This document shows, piece after piece, positions 35,936 through 44,821 of a stretch of 64,000 bases of DNA (positions are counted from its first letter, which is position 1; the number at the start of each line of letters is the position of its first letter). The stretch lies in assembly GCA_964479045.1 (NCBI GenBank), contig CAYZJI010000002.1:124001-188000 (forward strand), in the 5' to 3' direction. The notes below the pieces were generated by a model. The model did no database searches. It had not been told where the DNA came from and saw only the letters and a program-made list of their open reading frames with translations. A program made the translations under genes and the position numbers. This DNA comes from 2-02-FULL-47-50 sp964479045 (GTDB lineage Bacteria; Pseudomonadota; Gammaproteobacteria; Eutrophobiales; Eutrophobiaceae).

Positions 35936-38176
35936 ATGAACATTCGGGGCAAATACATATTTCGGGTTGGGCTGTATTACCTGTCTGTCTGGTTGCTGTT
36001 TTTTCCCGGTCTCTCTGCAGCGGATTCCTGTAATCAGGCCGGAGCACAAGCACAAAACCGTCCCCGCATCGGCCTGGTGCTGGGTGGCGGTGGTGCCCGC
36101 GGTGCTGCCCATGTGGGTGTGCTGAAAGTCCTCGAAGAGATGCGGATCCCGGTAGATTGCATCGCCGGTACCAGCATGGGCGCTATCGTTGGCGGTCTTT
36201 ATGCAACAGGACTGGGGCCCGATGATATCGAGCGCGAACTGGTCGCCATGGATTGGGACAATATATTCAATGATTCACCGCCACGGCCGGAGCGGCCGTT
36301 CCGGCGCAAACGCGATGATGATAATTACCTCGTCAAGAAATATGCCGGTTATGAAGACGGCAAGCTTGAACTCCCGCTTGGCTGGGTGCATGGTCAGAAG
36401 TTTGATATGGAATTAAGCCGTCTGACGCAATCGGTCGCTGGTATCGACAACTTTGATAATCTTTCCATTCCGTTCCGGGCGGTGGCCACGGATATCGAAA
36501 CCGGTGAAGCTGTCGTGCTGGGGTCGGGAAATCTGCCACTGGCGATCCGTGCCAGTATGTCTGTACCGGGTGCATTCGATGCAGTGGAAGTGGATGGCCG
36601 GTTACTGGTGGATGGTTTTGTCGCCAATAACGTGCCCATCGATGTCGTCCGGACCATGGGGGCGGAGATCGTGATTGCCGTGAATGTCGGCACCCCGCTC
36701 ATGAAGCGCGAGGAAATCAAAACCGTACTTTCCGTCATCGGCCAGCTTTCAAATATATTGAGCCAGCGCAATGTCCAGGAACAATTACGCACACTCACGG
36801 CGAAGGATGTACTGATTGAACCTGACCTGGGCGAATTTTCAGCATCAGATTTCAAAGGGGCCGGCACCGCCATCGAGATTGGTGAAGCCGCCGCCCGGGC
36901 TGCGAATGACGCATTGATCAAGGTAGCCGTCGCGCCAGAGGTCCACCAGCAACATATCTCGGAACGCACCACACACGCCCAGAACATACCGGTAATCGCA
37001 TTTATTCATTTTGATAATGATTCAAAAATCGGTGATGACGTACTGGCGGCCCCGTTCAAGGAACTTGTCGGCAAGCCACTGGATCAGGAAGCGCTGAAAC
37101 AAAGTATTGAAGAACTTTATGGATGGGACATCTATGAAACCGTGCGTTATGACATTGTTGAAGAAAACGGTGAAAAGGGTCTGCTCGTCCATGTGAAGGA
37201 AAAAAGCTGGGGACCGAATTACCTGCAGTTGGGCGTAGCGCTGGGTACCGATCTTGATGGTGACAGCACCTGGAACCTCGGCGCGAGCCTGCTCAAAACA
37301 GCACTCAACCGTCGCGCCGGTGAATTGCGACTGGCCGGACAGATTGGTGATACGCCACTCGCATTTGCCGAATTTTATCAACCGCTGGATGTGAACCTGC
37401 GATATTTCGTCAATCCCAGGGTGTTTTATGACAGCCGCGATTTCAGCCGCTTTGAAGGGGATGATCAGATTGATGAATTTCGTGTACATCGTTATGGAAT
37501 TGATTTTGGGGCAGGACGTGTTCTGGGTCAGTGGGGTGAAGTGCGCGTCGGTCTGCGCCGTTATGCCGGGGAAGCGGATCAACGCATCGGTGATCCGGTT
37601 GCGCCCAGTTTCGATTTTGACAGTGCCGAGGCCTATCTGCGCCTCAGTTATGACACACTCGACAACCGGAACTGGCCGCGCTCAGGTGCACTGTCGACCT
37701 GGGAGTGGTTAGAATCGGTGGAAGCGCTGGATGCAGACACGGATTTTTCCCAGTCCATACTCAAAATGGGCGCTGCACACAGCTGGGGACGTAATACCCT
37801 GTTTGGTGGTCTGGAGTTCGATTACACGGCCTATGGAACAGCACCGGTACAAAACCGTTTCCGCATTGGTGGCTTCACCTATCTCTCCGGGTTTAACCAG
37901 GACCAGTTAAGTGGTCAACAGGTCGCGCTGTTGCGCGCAGGTTATTACCGGCGTCTGGGCAATATTCAATGGCTGCCGGTGTATGCAGGTTTTTCACTTG
38001 AGTATGGCAACGTCTATGAAGAGCGCGATGACATCAGTCTTTCTACGGATGACGCAATACTGGGCGGGAGTGCATTTGTGGGCATGGACACCATTCTGGG
38101 ACCGGTATACATGGGCTATGGTCATGCCGAACAGGGACATGATAGCCTGTACCTGTATCTGGGCCGTCTGTTCTGA
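35936..38176 (+). CDS. Patatin-like phospholipase fused to Omp85-type barrel (type Vd, PlpD-like)
   Basis: 746 residues: signal peptide, patatin domain (about 44-330), POTRA-like domain (about 350-425) and a C-terminal 16-strand Omp85 barrel ending in YLYLGRLF. Catalytic features intact: GGGGARG oxyanion loop at 50-56, GTSMG with Ser80, and Asp226 in DGF. This arrangement defines type Vd autotransporters such as PlpD, which place a lipase outside the cell. The role could be phospholipid turnover, competition or virulence. FNR-like control is suggested by the upstream site. Confidence 0.92.
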   Translation: MNIRGKYIFRVGLYYLSVWLLFFPGLSAADSCNQAGAQAQNRPRIGLVLGGGGARGAAHVGVLKVLEEMRIPVDCIAGTSMGAIVGGLYATGLGPDDIERELVAMDWDNIFNDSPPRPERPFRRKRDDDNYLVKKYAGYEDGKLELPLGWVHGQKFDMELSRLTQSVAGIDNFDNLSIPFRAVATDIETGEAVVLGSGNLPLAIRASMSVPGAFDAVEVDGRLLVDGFVANNVPIDVVRTMGAEIVIAVNVGTPLMKREEIKTVLSVIGQLSNILSQRNVQEQLRTLTAKDVLIEPDLGEFSASDFKGAGTAIEIGEAAARAANDALIKVAVAPEVHQQHISERTTHAQNIPVIAFIHFDNDSKIGDDVLAAPFKELVGKPLDQEALKQSIEELYGWDIYETVRYDIVEENGEKGLLVHVKEKSWGPNYLQLGVALGTDLDGDSTWNLGASLLKTALNRRAGELRLAGQIGDTPLAFAEFYQPLDVNLRYFVNPRVFYDSRDFSRFEGDDQIDEFRVHRYGIDFGAGRVLGQWGEVRVGLRRYAGEADQRIGDPVAPSFDFDSAEAYLRLSYDTLDNRNWPRSGALSTWEWLESVEALDADTDFSQSILKMGAAHSWGRNTLFGGLEFDYTAYGTAPVQNRFRIGGFTYLSGFNQDQLSGQQVALLRAGYYRRLGNIQWLPVYAGFSLEYGNVYEERDDISLSTDDAILGGSAFVGMDTILGPVYMGYGHAEQGHDSLYLYLGRLF

Positions 38177-38219
38177 TGAAACCAGTTTGTTTATTTTAAT
38201 TTTACGGGAGTAAAGCCGT

Positions 38220-38864
38220 ATGACATTTTTACGTTTAGTCAAATTTGTCCTGATAGCTGTCTTTGCAACTGTTTCCATTTCTGCCATGGCGGCGGAGCAT
38301 TCCGGTTTTCTTGATGACTACTCAAAGCTTGCTGCCGATCCTGATCAACCCGGCGCAAAAATCTATCGTAAAGAAGGGGCCGATCTCAAAGCCTACACAA
38401 AAATCATGATTGTGCCGATCGAAATGTCCTTCAATCCACAATCCAAGGTCAGTTCGTTTTCTCCGGATGAACTGAAGGCCATCACCGATACTTTTTATAC
38501 CTCTATCGTGCAGGAACTGGAGCCGGACTATCCTGTGGTCAATACCTCCGGGGCGGGGGTGTTGATGGTGCGTCTCGGGATTACGAACATTGATATGCAG
38601 AACAAGAAGCGTGGTTTGTTGGGATACACCCCGATGGGTCTCGCGGCAACGACTCTCGGCAACCTGACCGGCTTACGGGTCCAGCTTAAAGACGCAGTAC
38701 TGGAAGTGGAGATGTCCGATTCTGTATCAGGAGAGGTTCTGGGCCTGCTGGTGGATGAGCAGGCTGACCGTGGATCCTCTGGCGGGGCGTCCTGGGAAGC
38801 TATCGCCCAACGGCTTTCATTTTACGCCAAGCGGTTCCGTGCCCGGCTGGATGCCATGCAGTAA
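38220..38864 (+). CDS. DUF3313 exported protein
   Basis: 214 residues. Signal peptide (VLIAVFATVSISAMA) followed by SGFLDDYSKLAADPDQPGAKIY, the DUF3313 hallmark, and KIMIVPIEMSF. Many members are lipoproteins, but no lipobox Cys is seen here, so it is probably periplasmic. Function is unknown. It is 43 bp downstream of the patatin gene and may be co-transcribed with it. Confidence 0.82.
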   Translation: MTFLRLVKFVLIAVFATVSISAMAAEHSGFLDDYSKLAADPDQPGAKIYRKEGADLKAYTKIMIVPIEMSFNPQSKVSSFSPDELKAITDTFYTSIVQELEPDYPVVNTSGAGVLMVRLGITNIDMQNKKRGLLGYTPMGLAATTLGNLTGLRVQLKDAVLEVEMSDSVSGEVLGLLVDEQADRGSSGGASWEAIAQRLSFYAKRFRARLDAMQ

Positions 38865-38877
38865 TATTGACGGGAAT

Positions 38878-38920
38878 TTGATGCAAATCAATATTTATTG
38901 GTTACACTGTAAATTATTAT
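38878..38920 (+). promoter_or_regulatory. FNR/ANR-type class II promoter of the DUF2092-DUF6515 pair
   Basis: A perfect TTGAT-GCAA-ATCAA box at 38878-38891 is followed by TATTAT at 38915-38920. The predicted start, near 38927, is only a few bases before the ATGs at 38930 and 38936, so the mRNA would be leaderless or nearly so; no Shine-Dalgarno sequence is visible. Confidence 0.75.
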
Positions 38921-38929
38921 TTATAAAAT

Positions 38930-39754
38930 ATGTATATGGCAATAAAAGTATATAGGTATAAATTACTGCCCGGTTTCCTCCTGGCGTTTTCCCTTTTTTT
39001 GATATCACCGCAAATTTTTGCGGAAGAGCAGAAGGAAGGAGCGGCGCCTGCTGCAGCAAAGCAAGAACAAGCCGAAGCGGCAATCGATCCTGAAGCCAGC
39101 AGGATCCTGAAACTTGCAGGTGACTTTCTCAAGTCCGCAGACAAATTCAGTGTGCATGCCGAAATAAGTTTTGATGATGTGCTGCCTTCAGGGAGAAAAA
39201 TCGAGTACTCACGGGGTGGAGATATCGTTGTCGATCGTCCCGGCAGGTTCTACGCCAATGTCTATGATGAAACAGAACACCGCCGTATTTTCAATAACGG
39301 TAAAACACTGACCATCCATGACACCAACAATCACACGTATGCCAGTATCAATGTCCCCGCCAATATTGATCAGGCCATCGACCATGCGCGTGACCATTTC
39401 ACGATCAGCATGCCGCTGGCAGACATTGTTGTGGCAGACCCCTATAAAAACATCATTGAGCGCGTGGACAGCGGGATATATACCGGCATCCAGTATGCAG
39501 AGGGTGAATTCATGCATCACCTGCTTTTTTCCAATGAAGCTGTGGATGTGCAGCTCTGGATTGAAGACAGCATGTATCCCTACATTCGCAAGCTGGTCAT
39601 CACCTACAAGACACTGGCAGCTTCACCCCAGTATCGCGCAGTGCTGACGGAATGGGATTTCAATCCCTCGACGCCGGACATGCTGTTTACCTTTGTACCG
39701 CCGGAAGACGCAACGGAACTTGAATTCCTGCCGGCAAAAGAAACGCCGCCGTGA
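38930..39754 (+). CDS. DUF2092 periplasmic protein
   Basis: 274 residues (268 or so if the second ATG at 38936 is used). A signal peptide is followed by an Ala/Glu-rich linker and the DUF2092 domain: ILKLAGDFLKSADKFSVHAE, VVDRPGRFYANVYDETEHRRI, and FVPPEDATELEFLP at the end. The fold is LolA/LppX-like in related predicted proteins, so lipid or lipoprotein carriage is possible but unproved. It precedes the DUF6515 gene by 19 bp. Confidence 0.85.
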   Translation: MYMAIKVYRYKLLPGFLLAFSLFLISPQIFAEEQKEGAAPAAAKQEQAEAAIDPEASRILKLAGDFLKSADKFSVHAEISFDDVLPSGRKIEYSRGGDIVVDRPGRFYANVYDETEHRRIFNNGKTLTIHDTNNHTYASINVPANIDQAIDHARDHFTISMPLADIVVADPYKNIIERVDSGIYTGIQYAEGEFMHHLLFSNEAVDVQLWIEDSMYPYIRKLVITYKTLAASPQYRAVLTEWDFNPSTPDMLFTFVPPEDATELEFLPAKETPP

Positions 39755-39773
39755 AACATATCGGGTACCCAGT

Positions 39774-41042
39774 ATGACACTTGCAACCTATGAATCATTA
39801 ACCACGTTCCTGCGCAGGACGATCACGGCGGCTGTGATGTCGGCGCTGGTTTTCCTTGCGCCGCTCACCCTGCCGCCGGTGACTTCATCCGATGCTGTTT
39901 TAATACCATTGCTGAATCTGGCGATCTCATTAAGCGCTGATGCCAACGCAGCACGTGGTGGTGGACGCGGTGGCGGTGCCCGCGGCGGCGGATCTCGTGG
40001 TGGTGCCCGTGCCGGAGGAGGCGGGCGCTCCTACAGTGGGGCCAGCCGTGGCGGCGGCGGTCGCAGTTATTCAGGATCCCGGCAGAGCAACAGAAGCAAC
40101 AGCAGTGTTCGTAATTCCGGAAGAGACACCAGGCAAAGTCAGAATTTGTCCCGTGGTGATTATCAGAGACCGGCCTCTCCCTCACAACGGCCCAGCCGGG
40201 ATTATTCACGCAGTGATTTGCAAAGACCATCAGCATCACAATTACCTTCCACTGGCCGCGTGACGGGTGGTGTTGGTGATAATCGTCCTGCAGGTGGTAT
40301 GGGTGACCGGCCAGGAGCCAGTGACAGACCCATAGGTGATAGGCCTTCTGCAGGCGAACGGCCTGCCACAGGCGACAGACAATCTGATCGTCAGGACAAT
40401 CGCGGTGAACGGCAGGACAATCGAAATGAGGCGATGAACGACCGTCAGGAACAACGACAGGATGCCCAGCAAGACAGAATGGATGAACGGAAAGATCTTC
40501 AGGATGATCGGCAGAAGGCCCGCAAGGAAGCCCGTGAAGACTGGCAGGATTATTACGACGACCATGGTTACTGGCATGGGCATGGCTACTGGTATGATGA
40601 TGATGCCTGGTGGTTACTGGGTGGATTTGCAGTAGGGGTAGCTATCGCATCCATACCGGATGAACATGAGACTGTCGTCGTAAACAACTCCACCTACTAT
40701 TACTACGCCGGGGCATATTATCTGCCTTCCGGTGACGAGTATGTGATCGCGGCCCCGCCGATTGGGGCCGAGGTTGACCGTCCGCCTGCAGAATGTTCGG
40801 TGATTGACGTCAACGAAAAGTATTATTGTTACTTCAACGGGTCATTCTACTGGTTCGATGAGCCGCGCAAGAAATATGTTGTGGTCGAAGGACCGGAAGG
40901 GGCACAAGTCACTTATTTGCCGACCGATTATACCGTCCAGACCATTAATAATGTTGAGTACTATCTCTACGCCGGAACGTATTTCAAGCCCTACTATATG
41001 GGCAATCAGCAGGTCTTCGTCGTAACCAAGGTCAAGTCATAG
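39774..41042 (+). CDS. Gly/Arg-rich exported protein with DUF6515 C-terminus
   Basis: 422 residues from the ATG at 39774; an earlier in-frame start would overlap the preceding gene. An N-terminal hydrophobic segment (residues about 17-55) is followed by a Gly/Arg/Ser-rich low-complexity zone and then by an Asp/Gln/Arg-rich coiled zone. The C-terminal DUF6515 domain has repeated Tyr-rich units: TYYYYAGAYYLPSGDEYVI, EKYYCYFNGSFYWF and EYYLYAGTYFKPYYMG. A surface or periplasmic structural role is inferred only from composition. Confidence 0.75.
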   Translation: MTLATYESLTTFLRRTITAAVMSALVFLAPLTLPPVTSSDAVLIPLLNLAISLSADANAARGGGRGGGARGGGSRGGARAGGGGRSYSGASRGGGGRSYSGSRQSNRSNSSVRNSGRDTRQSQNLSRGDYQRPASPSQRPSRDYSRSDLQRPSASQLPSTGRVTGGVGDNRPAGGMGDRPGASDRPIGDRPSAGERPATGDRQSDRQDNRGERQDNRNEAMNDRQEQRQDAQQDRMDERKDLQDDRQKARKEAREDWQDYYDDHGYWHGHGYWYDDDAWWLLGGFAVGVAIASIPDEHETVVVNNSTYYYYAGAYYLPSGDEYVIAAPPIGAEVDRPPAECSVIDVNEKYYCYFNGSFYWFDEPRKKYVVVEGPEGAQVTYLPTDYTVQTINNVEYYLYAGTYFKPYYMGNQQVFVVTKVKS

Positions 41043-41147
41043 ACTTGCTCTGTTCGTTTGCTGCAAACTGGAAGGCTCGCAGCGGCGAATTACTGACTGG
41101 TTCACCTTCCTGATTGAATGGATCTGCCCGCATAACGGTTTGATGAA

Positions 41148-41639
41148 ATGATTGTTTCCCTGATTGTTGCCATGGATCGCAACCATGTGATTGGCCATCA
41201 TGGCAAACTGCCGTGGCATATCTCTGCCGACCTGAAAAACTTCAAAGCCATTACCATGGGCAAACCGATCATCATGGGCCGCAAAACCCATGAGTCCATC
41301 GGCCGTCCGTTACCGGGCCGGGAGAATACTGTTGTTACCCGCGACCGGAACTACAAGGCCGAAGGCTGCACCGTGCTGCACAGCCTTGATGAAGTCTTCA
41401 AGAAATTTAAAAATCATGAAGAAATCATGATCATGGGTGGCGCGGATCTATACAAACAAACCCTTGCCAAGGCCAATCGTATTTACCTCACTGAAGTGCA
41501 TGCCGAAGTAGCAGGGGACACATACTTCCCGGAATTCGATCGGGAAACCTGGGATGAAACTTCACGCCAGGATTTCCGGTCAGACACAAAGAATGATCAT
41601 GATTACAGCTTCGTGATCCTTGAGCGACATTCATCCTGA
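41148..41639 (+). CDS. folA: Dihydrofolate reductase
   Basis: Reduces dihydrofolate to tetrahydrofolate with NADPH, regenerating the cofactor oxidised by ThyA (4219-5013). 163 residues with the chromosomal-type DHFR features: SLIVAMDRNHVIGHHGKLPWHISADLK split over residues 3-29, GRKTHESIG, and MIMGGADLYKQ. Acidic active-site Asp follows PWHISAD. No unusual substitution suggestive of trimethoprim resistance is evident by eye. Confidence 0.95.
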   Translation: MIVSLIVAMDRNHVIGHHGKLPWHISADLKNFKAITMGKPIIMGRKTHESIGRPLPGRENTVVTRDRNYKAEGCTVLHSLDEVFKKFKNHEEIMIMGGADLYKQTLAKANRIYLTEVHAEVAGDTYFPEFDRETWDETSRQDFRSDTKNDHDYSFVILERHSS

Positions 41640-41659
41640 TTCACCCCGGAGGTGACATC

Positions 41660-42121
41660 ATGAAAACCCTGAAACATACTTCAGCCGTAATCACCGGGCT
41701 GCTTTTCAGTATTCTCTGTTCTGAAGTTTACAGTCTGCACTTCTGGGAAATCCCCGATCCAAAAGCTCCGTTTATTGCCATGGCAAGGAATGGTCCGGGT
41801 GACTTTGCCACGGTGGTGTATAACTCCGTCTATTGCGAACAAATTGGTGCAGCCTGTATTTTTTTCCGGACGCACGAGCAGGCCCATGTCTTTCTGAATG
41901 ATTTGTTCCTGCCCCCGGAACGGCAACCCGCTACAGTCGAAGACAATGCTGATTGCTGGGCAGCAAAATTTATTACACCCCAGGAAGCCTACGCTGCTGT
42001 AAAGTTTCTCAAGGAAGTTGATAAATATCCGGACATCCCGGTGACCGGTGATCCGGCCCATCGTGCCGAAGTCGTGGAAAAATGTGCGAAAGAAGGGGAC
42101 AACTGGATCGCGCACGATTAG
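41660..42121 (+). CDS. Short exported HExxH-type metallopeptidase-like protein
   Basis: 153 residues, not matched to a named family. A signal peptide (VITGLLFSILCSEVYS) is followed by THEQAHVFLND, with HExxH at 72-76, and VEDNADCWAA, with ExxAD at 94-98. This is the layout of zinc ligands in gluzincin-like neutral peptidases such as YpfJ, only 17 residues apart and in a very small protein. Two Cys pairs could form disulphides. A periplasmic protease or zinc-binding chaperone is inferred. Confidence 0.65.
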   Translation: MKTLKHTSAVITGLLFSILCSEVYSLHFWEIPDPKAPFIAMARNGPGDFATVVYNSVYCEQIGAACIFFRTHEQAHVFLNDLFLPPERQPATVEDNADCWAAKFITPQEAYAAVKFLKEVDKYPDIPVTGDPAHRAEVVEKCAKEGDNWIAHD

Positions 42122-42133
42122 CGCCGGATCACC

Positions 42134-42151
42134 CCGTCATTCCCGCGAATT
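42134..42151. repeat. REP-like half hairpin
   Basis: CCCGTCATTCCCGCGAAT matches one arm of the CGTCATTCC repeat family that recurs at 34637, 43561-44160, 48719, 49704 and 49852. The partner arm is absent here. Confidence 0.5.
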
Positions 42152-42229
42152 AACCACCTTTCCCCCGCCGCGCCAGATTATTGCCATATTTTCCTGCTGT
42201 AATTCTCCGCAACCACCGGAGATACGGCC

Positions 42230-43546
42230 ATGGCAAATATGTTTGAAAAAATGCGCAACTCAATCAGCAGCAAAATCCTGCTGGTTGGTGTACTCGTCCT
42301 GATATTACTCATCCCCATGAAAATGGTGGAATCGCTGATCAGCGAAAGAAGTTATGTGTATCACACTACGGAAGCCGACATTACCGGTTCCTGGGGCAAG
42401 GAAATCATGCTGATCAATCCGGTGCTCACCATCAATGAAAGCACCTCCCTTTCCTTCACTGATGAAGGTGCCTATGTTTATCTCTCCCAATACAAACACC
42501 TCAATCCGGAAAAGCTGAGCATCAAAGGCCATATCGAAACACAACTGCGCGCACGCGGCATATACAAAGTACCGGTATACAGCGGCCGCATCACCCTCAA
42601 AGGTTACTTCACGCTGCCGGAACCGGAAGTGCAAACATTAAACACCAGCCTGAATGCACGCCTGCAGGTACTTCTGAATGTACGTGCACTCAAATCACCA
42701 CCGGAATTTTTCTGGAACGGAGAACAACTTGCGCTGACGCCCGAGAAAGGCGAGACAACTGATCAACTCACAGTCTTTTCCGTACCGCTTGGAAAACTTG
42801 CCAACGATCCATTGCAGGTGCATCCGTTTGAACTGACGCTGGACCTGAATGGCAGCACCACCCTCTCCTTTGTGTCCAGGGCCAAAGAAAGCGATATCCA
42901 TCTGACTTCCAACTGGAACTCGCCGGGTTTCTTCGGCACCACCCTGCCGGTATCACATGACATTACAGACACCGGCTTTCGCGCAGACTGGCAAACCAAT
43001 AATTTCTTCGCCGACCTCGGGCATGAGGACGGCGAAATCATCGCCGCAGACTGGTTTCAGACAGACGCCTCTTTCGGTGTAAAATTTGTCCAAACTGTAG
43101 ACACCTATCAACTCGTCACGCGCGCCACCAAACACGGCATCCTGTTTCTCACCCTGGTTTTTGCCGTGTATCTGCTGTATGAAATCCTTGGCAATATTCC
43201 GTTGCATCCGGTGCAATACCTTTTCATCGGGTTTTCCAACTGTATCTTTTATCTCCTGCTGCTCTCCCTTGCCGAGCACATTGCATTCAACATGGCTTAC
43301 TTCAGCAGCGCCACCGCTTCCACATTACTCGTCTCACTCTACGGCATGAGCATCCTGAAAAACCGCTTACGAGGTGTGTTGATCTGTGTGAAGTTGTCCG
43401 TGTTATACGGCTTTCTGTACACCACCCTGACCTCCGAGGACTATGCATTGTTGATTGGCAGTATCGGCCTGTTCACCATGCTCGCCCTCATCATGTACTT
43501 CACCCGCAACTTCAACTGGTACCGCACCGCCGGCGTGGCTGCATGA
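42230..43546 (+). CDS. creD: Inner-membrane protein CreD
   Basis: 438 residues with one N-terminal helix, a large periplasmic domain (about 45-300) and six C-terminal helices. CreD features: SERSYVYHTTEADI, the GSWGKEIMLINPVL region, and the C-terminal NFNWY tail. Expression in enterobacteria depends on the CreBC two-component system and is tied to envelope stress and beta-lactam responses, but no creBC genes are visible here. A repeat island follows. Confidence 0.9.
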   Translation: MANMFEKMRNSISSKILLVGVLVLILLIPMKMVESLISERSYVYHTTEADITGSWGKEIMLINPVLTINESTSLSFTDEGAYVYLSQYKHLNPEKLSIKGHIETQLRARGIYKVPVYSGRITLKGYFTLPEPEVQTLNTSLNARLQVLLNVRALKSPPEFFWNGEQLALTPEKGETTDQLTVFSVPLGKLANDPLQVHPFELTLDLNGSTTLSFVSRAKESDIHLTSNWNSPGFFGTTLPVSHDITDTGFRADWQTNNFFADLGHEDGEIIAADWFQTDASFGVKFVQTVDTYQLVTRATKHGILFLTLVFAVYLLYEILGNIPLHPVQYLFIGFSNCIFYLLLLSLAEHIAFNMAYFSSATASTLLVSLYGMSILKNRLRGVLICVKLSVLYGFLYTTLTSEDYALLIGSIGLFTMLALIMYFTRNFNWYRTAGVAA

Positions 43547-43560
43547 ACTTGAATACATCT

Positions 43561-44160
43561 GTCGTCCCGGCGAACCCCGTATCGTGGTACGGGGCAGGCG
43601 CCGGGACCCAGTAATACAACACGCCGCAGGCGAACATATTTCGTCGTTCTGGACTCGGGCCACTAGCCCGAAATCCGGAACCTAAATTCAAAAACCGATT
43701 TTTCACCTGGATTCCGGGCCGCTCCGGACTCCTGTCCTCTCGCGGCATTCCCCACATCCTGTGGGTCCTTTCGTGCTATGAAGCACGAGGCCAGAATGAC
43801 AGCTGGTTTGTAACCCGGCAACTCTCTACCCGTCATTCCGGGTAGAGAGTCCATGCCCGGTATGACAGTTTGTTTGTGACTTGGCTGGTCTCTTTACTCC
43901 GTCGTTCCGGGCGAGGGTTCTTCCGTACCCGAGACCCGGAACCCAGATCAAAAAATTGTTTACGCCTGTGGCGGTTGTCTTACCTGGATTTCGGGCCGCT
44001 CCGGACTCCTGTCCTCTCGCGGCATTCCCCACATCCTGTGGGTCCTCTCGTGCTTTGAAGCACGGGGCCGGAATGACAGCTGGTTTGTAACCCGGCAACT
44101 CTCTCCCACGTCATTCCGGGGGCCGAGTTCAGCGAGGCAACCCGGAATCCAGATCAATTA
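43561..44160. repeat. REP-type repeat island with a duplicated 123-bp unit
   Basis: The 756-bp gap between creD and the phasin-like gene is filled by CGTCATTCCGG-type imperfect palindromes. Positions 43705-43827 and 43982-44104 are direct copies differing at 5 of 123 bases. Each holds the arms CCTGGATT and GGAATGACAGCTGG. No coding frame is convincing. The remaining bases to 44302 hold an FNR promoter. Confidence 0.8.
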
Positions 44161-44206
44161 ACTGTTTTAAATATATATCCCTACCCCTTGATTTACCGCA
44201 GGTTCG

Positions 44207-44247
44207 TTGATCTACATCAATTTCACCCTGTGCGCGTTTGCTATTTT
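44207..44247 (+). promoter_or_regulatory. FNR/ANR-type class II promoter of the phasin-like gene
   Basis: A perfect TTGAT-CTAC-ATCAA box at 44207-44220, with TATTTT at 44242-44247, predicts a start near 44254, about 40 bases from the box centre and 50 bases before the ATG. Confidence 0.75.
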
Positions 44248-44302
44248 GTGCCTATATTTACTTATTCATAACGACCACAAGTACCCGGGAAAAAAGGGGG
44301 GT

Positions 44303-44806
44303 ATGCCTATGACGGACTGGACGCATCAAATCACTGAATTTCAACGCGCCTGCCTTGAACAGCAACAGCAAATGCTGAGTGGCTGGTTTGGCACCTTGCA
44401 GAAAGCCGGGAATGGCGCGCCCAAGAATGTCTGGCGGCAAGCCGTCGATACCCTCGAACAACAGGTCAACGGCGCACTGGATACCCAGCATCAATCCTGC
44501 AAGGCCTTGCTCCACACCATCCAGCAGGCCGGCAATGGATCACCTGAATTAATGCAGTGGCAACATCAGGCCGAAGCGGGCATGAGTTTCTGGAACAACA
44601 TGCAGCACCAGCTCTGGCGCACCTGGTTTGAAATGCTGCGCGATGCCTCACCCGCCAAACCGGAACCCGCCGAACTGCTCACCCAGAACTGGCAGAGAAT
44701 GATGCAACAAACCCTCGCCATGCAGGAACAGTGGCTCTCCAACTGGGGCGGCGGACAACCCTCAAGCAAGGCAACGGGGAAACAAACGAAAAAAACGCCT
44801 GGCTGA
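44303..44806 (+). CDS. Phasin-like helical protein (167 aa)
   Basis: Start at the ATG at 44303, which is preceded by A6-G6-T; a longer frame upstream runs through the FNR box and is rejected. The protein is an amphipathic, Gln/Trp/Met-rich helix bundle without signal peptide (ACLEQQQQMLSGWFGTLQ, QNWQRMMQQTLAMQEQWLSNW), ending in a Lys/Thr-rich tail like PHA-granule proteins PhaM or PhaF. This is a compositional resemblance, not a family match. Together with DUF3141 it would fit polymer storage under low oxygen. A strong terminator follows. Confidence 0.6.
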   Translation: MPMTDWTHQITEFQRACLEQQQQMLSGWFGTLQKAGNGAPKNVWRQAVDTLEQQVNGALDTQHQSCKALLHTIQQAGNGSPELMQWQHQAEAGMSFWNNMQHQLWRTWFEMLRDASPAKPEPAELLTQNWQRMMQQTLAMQEQWLSNWGGGQPSSKATGKQTKKTPG

Positions 44807-44821
44807 TTCAGGCTGGATACG

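Noticed and set aside
43561..44160. Possible CRISPR array
   Set aside because: The repeats are palindromic and irregular in spacing, with no unique spacers of equal length and no cas genes.
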